Assembly: GCA_018056205.1 (NCBI GenBank)
Contig: JAGPGC010000021.1
Span: 1 to 12,333, forward strand
DNA length: 12,333 nt
From: Candidatus Atribacteria bacterium
Lineage (GTDB): Bacteria; Atribacterota; Atribacteria; Atribacterales; Atribacteraceae
Direction of reading: 5' to 3'
Translations under genes and position numbers: made by a program
Notes under the pieces: generated by a model
The model's database searches: none
What the model was told of the DNA's origin: nothing
What the model saw: the letters and a program-made list of their open reading frames with translations, nothing else
Shown: positions 7,662 through 12,333 of the stretch, piece by piece
Position numbering within the stretch: position 1 is the stretch's first letter
Layout: every line of letters starts with the position of its first letter

Positions 7662-9154
7662 CTGAGCACTTCCTTTTCTAAAGCAATCGAATGAATGTCT
7701 GGAGGTGGAACGGCAAGAATTTTTTCTAAATAGGTAGCGAAACTAAATAATTTTCCTTCCTGGAAAGGTGCCCCTAAGATTTGTAATCCAATAGGAAGAT
7801 ATTGGTGATACCCACAATTAATCGAAAGAGCTGGAATACCTGCCATAGCTGAAGGAATAGTAAAAACATCGGCTAAATACATCTGATAAGGATCATGACT
7901 TTTTTCTCCGAACTTGAAAGGCAGGCAAGGGGTTACTGGGGTGAGAAGAATATCACATTTTTTGAAACTTTCTTCAAAGTCTTTTTTCACCAAGGTGCGA
8001 ACTTTCATTCCCTTGAGGTAAAATTCGTCATAATATCCAGAGCTTAAACAATAAGTTCCTAAGATAATCCGACGGATTACTTCTTTCCCGAAACCAGTAG
8101 TTCTAGTCCGAGTATAGAGGTCCTGAAGGTTGAGAGGCTGATTGCAACGATAACCATAAGCAATGCCATCATAACGAGCTAAATTAGAACTGGCTTCAGC
8201 TGGAGCTACAATATAATAGGCTTCTAAGGCGTAGTCAGTATGGGGTAATGATACATCTTCTATTTCAAATCCTTGATTAGTAAGAATTTCAAGGATTTCT
8301 TGAATTCGTTGGGTAATGACCGGATCAACCCCAGTAGTAAAGTATTCCTGAGCAACTCCTACCTTTATTTTTTTGATTTCATTTTCAGGAATACAATCCA
8401 ATGAAGAAAAAGGCGGATAAGGAGCGCAGGTAGAGTCCCGATTGTCTTGGCCACTGATTACAGTAAAAAGAGCAAGGCTGTCAGAGACATTTCTGGTTAA
8501 AGTTCCAATTTGGTCGAGAGAAGAAGCAAAGCTAATCAATCCATACCGGGAGACGCGTCCATAGGTAGGGCGAAACCCTACTATTCCACAAAACGCTGCT
8601 GGTTGGCGAACTGATCCACCGGTATCGGAACCAAGAGCTAGTGGTGCTTCAAGGGCAGCGACACTAGCAGCTGACCCCCCGCTTGAACCCCCCGGGACCC
8701 GATTGAGATCTAAGGGATTTCTGGTTGGTCCAAAACCACTATTTTCAGTGGATGAACCCATGGCAAATTCGTCCATATTAGTTTTTCCCAAAAAAATGCC
8801 GCCAGCTTTTTTAATTTTTTCGATTACGGTAGCATCAAAGGGGGAACGATAATTACCGAGAATTCTTGATCCACAGGTCGTAGGCAATCCATGAATACAG
8901 ATGTTATCTTTGATGGCAATGGGTATACCATAGAGAGGAGGAAAATCGCTTTCACTAAATTTTTTTTCTTCTAACTCCCGAGCATGCTGAAGAGCTCCTG
9001 CTTCATCAACCATCAGAAATGCCCGTAAAGAAGGATCGAGAAGTCGAATACGGTCGAGGAAGAGGTGGATAATTTCGGTGGGAGAGAATTCCCTTTTTTT
9101 ATAGGCGTTTTGATAGTCTTCGATAGTAAAAGCTTTGACAGTATCGATATTCAT
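7658..9154 (-). CDS. gatA: Asp-tRNA(Asn)/Glu-tRNA(Gln) amidotransferase subunit A (glutaminase)
   Basis: GatA hydrolyses glutamine to supply ammonia to GatB. It is an amidase-signature enzyme with a Lys-cisSer-Ser triad, here K82 (IAIKDN), S157 (PGGSSGGSAA) and S181 (GSDTGGSVRQPAAFCG). The spacings match K79/S154/S178 of the S. aureus enzyme exactly. The chosen product is 498 aa, close to the usual 480-490. The frame stays open 57 codons further upstream, but that part overlaps gatC in another frame and has no family resemblance. The ATG at 9154 has AGGAGG six bases upstream and begins MNIDTVKAFTIEDYQ, typical of the family. It starts 1 nt after the gatC stop and overlaps gatB by 4 nt, so the three subunits are made from one coupled mRNA. 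Confidence 0.98.
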   Translation of the reverse strand: MNIDTVKAFTIEDYQNAYKKREFSPTEIIHLFLDRIRLLDPSLRAFLMVDEAGALQHARELEEKKFSESDFPPLYGIPIAIKDNICIHGLPTTCGSRILGNYRSPFDATVIEKIKKAGGIFLGKTNMDEFAMGSSTENSGFGPTRNPLDLNRVPGGSSGGSAASVAALEAPLALGSDTGGSVRQPAAFCGIVGFRPTYGRVSRYGLISFASSLDQIGTLTRNVSDSLALFTVISGQDNRDSTCAPYPPFSSLDCIPENEIKKIKVGVAQEYFTTGVDPVITQRIQEILEILTNQGFEIEDVSLPHTDYALEAYYIVAPAEASSNLARYDGIAYGYRCNQPLNLQDLYTRTRTTGFGKEVIRRIILGTYCLSSGYYDEFYLKGMKVRTLVKKDFEESFKKCDILLTPVTPCLPFKFGEKSHDPYQMYLADVFTIPSAMAGIPALSINCGYHQYLPIGLQILGAPFQEGKLFSFATYLEKILAVPPPDIHSIALEKEVLR

Positions 9155-9155
9155 T

Positions 9156-9461
9156 TCATTCCTCCTGTTTGTCAACCACTTTTGGCACAATAAAATATTG
9201 ATCGATAACGGCTGGTGCCTGGGAAAAAAGCTCTTCCATTCCCGTCCATTCCTGAAATTTGTCGGGATTGGTCGGGGGTTGGCTCCAGGAGATGTGTGAA
9301 GTTGGTGATACCTCCTTAAGCTCAAGGCGATTCAGTTTATTAAAGTGAGCAAGAATATTATTGATTTCCAGATAAAACTTTTCCAAATCGATATCGGGAA
9401 TGGATAACTTGGCAAGAGCAACCACTTTTTTTATTTCAGACAATGAAATTGTCTCTGACAA
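9156..9461 (-). CDS. gatC: Asp-tRNA(Asn)/Glu-tRNA(Gln) amidotransferase subunit C, probable TTG start
   Basis: GatC is the small belt-like subunit that wraps around and stabilises the GatA-GatB interface. The sequence fits the family: an N-terminal helix with EIKKVVALAKL, a central EINNILAHFNKLNRLEL helix, and the C-terminal region after it. With a TTG start at 9461 the product is 101 aa. The frame also allows GTG at 9470 (104 aa), but AAAGGAG directly abuts or overlaps that GTG and cannot serve it. The same AAAGGAG lies eight bases before the TTG, the proper distance. This ribosome-binding site lies in a 6-bp hairpin. gatC is first in the operon, downstream of a promoter at the ligA stop. 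The product identity is firm; the start is likely but not certain. Confidence 0.92.
   Translation of the reverse strand: MSETISLSEIKKVVALAKLSIPDIDLEKFYLEINNILAHFNKLNRLELKEVSPTSHISWSQPPTNPDKFQEWTGMEELFSQAPAVIDQYFIVPKVVDKQEE
9161..9166 (-). promoter_or_regulatory. Ribosome-binding site fixing the gatA start
   Basis: AGGAGG on the minus strand lies inside the last codons of gatC and six bases before the ATG at 9154. It decides against the longer in-frame reading of gatA that would overlap most of the second half of gatC. Confidence 0.85.
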
Positions 9462-9468
9462 TCGACCC

Positions 9469-9486
9469 ACTCCTTTCTTGAGGAGT
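9469..9486 (-). promoter_or_regulatory. Hairpin enclosing the gatC ribosome-binding site
   Basis: On the minus strand ACTCCT pairs with AGGAGT around the 6-nt loop CAAGAA. The 3' arm is the AGGAG that should bind 16S rRNA for the TTG at 9461, so folding would hide the ribosome-binding site of the first gene in the operon. The pairing is read directly. That it controls translation, for example thermally or through a bound protein, is inference. Confidence 0.5.
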
Positions 9487-9547
9487 ATATTATCAAAAAT
9501 GAATTTGGTTCAGGATAAATCACCATAAGATCTCTTAATATCATACT

Positions 9548-11612
<2,065 letters not shown>

Positions 11613-12333
11613 TTAAAAGATTTCCTTTCGGACAATGGTAGAATTACGATCTTGACCAACGGAGATAATGGCGATTGGAATTTCGATAAAATCTTCAATG
11701 AATTCTATGTAGTTGCGCGTTGTTTGAGGAAGGTCTTGATAGAACTGGATTTTTGAGATATCACTCTCCCACCCTTCTAATTCCTGATAAACTGGCTGAG
11801 CGATTTTCCAATCGAAGGGATTTATTGGAAGTTCAGAAGTAACTTGGTTACCAATACGGTAATGAGAACAAAAATAAATTTTCGAAAAACCACCTAACAC
11901 ATCTAATTTAGTAATGACCAGAGAAGTTAGTGAATTAGTTTGTACTGCGTATTTAAGCACCACCCCATCTAGCCAGCCACAACGCCTTGGTCGTCCGGTT
12001 GTAGATCCATACTCTCCTCCCCGTTCGCGTAGAGTTTTGCCGATATCATCAAGACATTCGGTTGGGAAAGGTCCTTCTCCCACTCGAGAGGTATAGGCTT
12101 TACAAATTCCAACCGACTGGATAGCTGAAATAGGGCCTAAACCAACTCCCAACAATGAACCAGCAGCTACTGGATGAGAGGAGGTGACATAGGGATAGGT
12201 TCCATGATCTAAGTCCAACATGGTACCTTGAGCTCCTTCGACAATTAGGTTTTGATGGGAAGCAAGAGCACCATGAATAACCGGTAAGGTATTAATGATA
12301 TAGGGTTTTAATTGGTTAGCATAATCCTGGTAT
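11613..12333 (-). CDS. purA: Adenylosuccinate synthetase, C-terminal part (5' end outside window)
   Basis: PurA joins IMP and aspartate using GTP, the first committed step from IMP to AMP. The reading frame is open to the right edge, so the gene starts outside the window: 239 residues are visible of a usual ~430. Motifs seen are IVEGAQGTMLDLDHGTYPYV (residues 34-53 of the visible part), GVGLGP, VGEGPFPTE, GEYGSTTGRPRRCGWLD, the nucleotide-binding TKLDVL, and the C-terminal SVGQDR that corresponds to S-x-G-x-(D)R in the family. An internal ATG at 12221 is not the start, because the conserved EGAQGT lies upstream of it in frame. ligA follows on the same strand after 18 nt, so the two are probably co-transcribed. 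Confidence 0.97.
   Translation of the reverse strand, partial: YQDYANQLKPYIINTLPVIHGALASHQNLIVEGAQGTMLDLDHGTYPYVTSSHPVAAGSLLGVGLGPISAIQSVGICKAYTSRVGEGPFPTECLDDIGKTLRERGGEYGSTTGRPRRCGWLDGVVLKYAVQTNSLTSLVITKLDVLGGFSKIYFCSHYRIGNQVTSELPINPFDWKIAQPVYQELEGWESDISKIQFYQDLPQTTRNYIEFIEDFIEIPIAIISVGQDRNSTIVRKEIF

Noticed and set aside
9155..9325. 57-codon N-terminal extension of gatA in the same frame
   Set aside because: It overlaps gatC in another frame, shows no amidase similarity and lacks a ribosome-binding site as good as the AGGAGG before the ATG at 9154.
11613..12221. Reading purA as a complete 202-aa gene starting at the ATG at 12221
   Set aside because: The frame stays open to the window edge, and the conserved EGAQGT motif of PurA lies upstream of that ATG, so it is an internal methionine of a gene cut by the window.

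Overview
This is an ordinary bacterial chromosomal segment of low-to-moderate GC. It carries core replication, translation-fidelity and purine genes, one tRNA gene and the start of a glycogen synthase gene. I see no mobile element, CRISPR array, phage gene or defence module. The source looks like an anaerobic or deep-branching bacterium that makes Gln-tRNA and/or Asn-tRNA by transamidation (it has gatCAB). The tRNA gene encodes its own CCA end. A candidate phylum such as Atribacterota would fit the gene style, but this is a low-confidence guess that the sequence alone cannot settle.

Layout, right to left, because all protein genes are on the minus strand. The right edge holds the C-terminal half of purA (adenylosuccinate synthetase), followed after 18 nt by ligA (NAD+-dependent DNA ligase). 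A good sigma-70-type promoter straddles the ligA stop codon and should start a tightly packed operon gatC-gatA-gatB-dnaE-TPR gene. The junctions in that operon are 1 nt, a 4-nt ATGA overlap, 3 nt and 7 nt, so translation is probably coupled throughout. The last gene encodes an exported or membrane-anchored TPR protein of unknown function. No intrinsic terminator is visible after it.

A tRNA-Leu(CAA) gene lies on the plus strand, converging on the TPR gene, with a perfect consensus promoter just upstream. Divergent from it, on the minus strand, is a stand-alone 5'-3' exonuclease (the Pol I N-terminal type without a polymerase domain). This is followed after 70 nt by glgA, which runs off the left edge. 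The 70-nt gap holds a perfect 9-bp inverted repeat.

Functionally, dnaE, the 5' nuclease and ligA are the enzymes for lagging-strand synthesis, RNA-primer removal and nick sealing, and they lie within about 11 kb. GatCAB converts misacylated Glu-tRNAGln or Asp-tRNAAsn. PurA and GlgA are metabolic. No stretch over 300 bases lacks a gene; the longest intergenic gap is about 110 nt. The points most worth a second look are the complete metal-binding set in the DnaE PHP domain, two inverted repeats at the gat promoter and the gatC ribosome-binding site, the repeat before glgA, and the missing terminator facing the tRNA gene.
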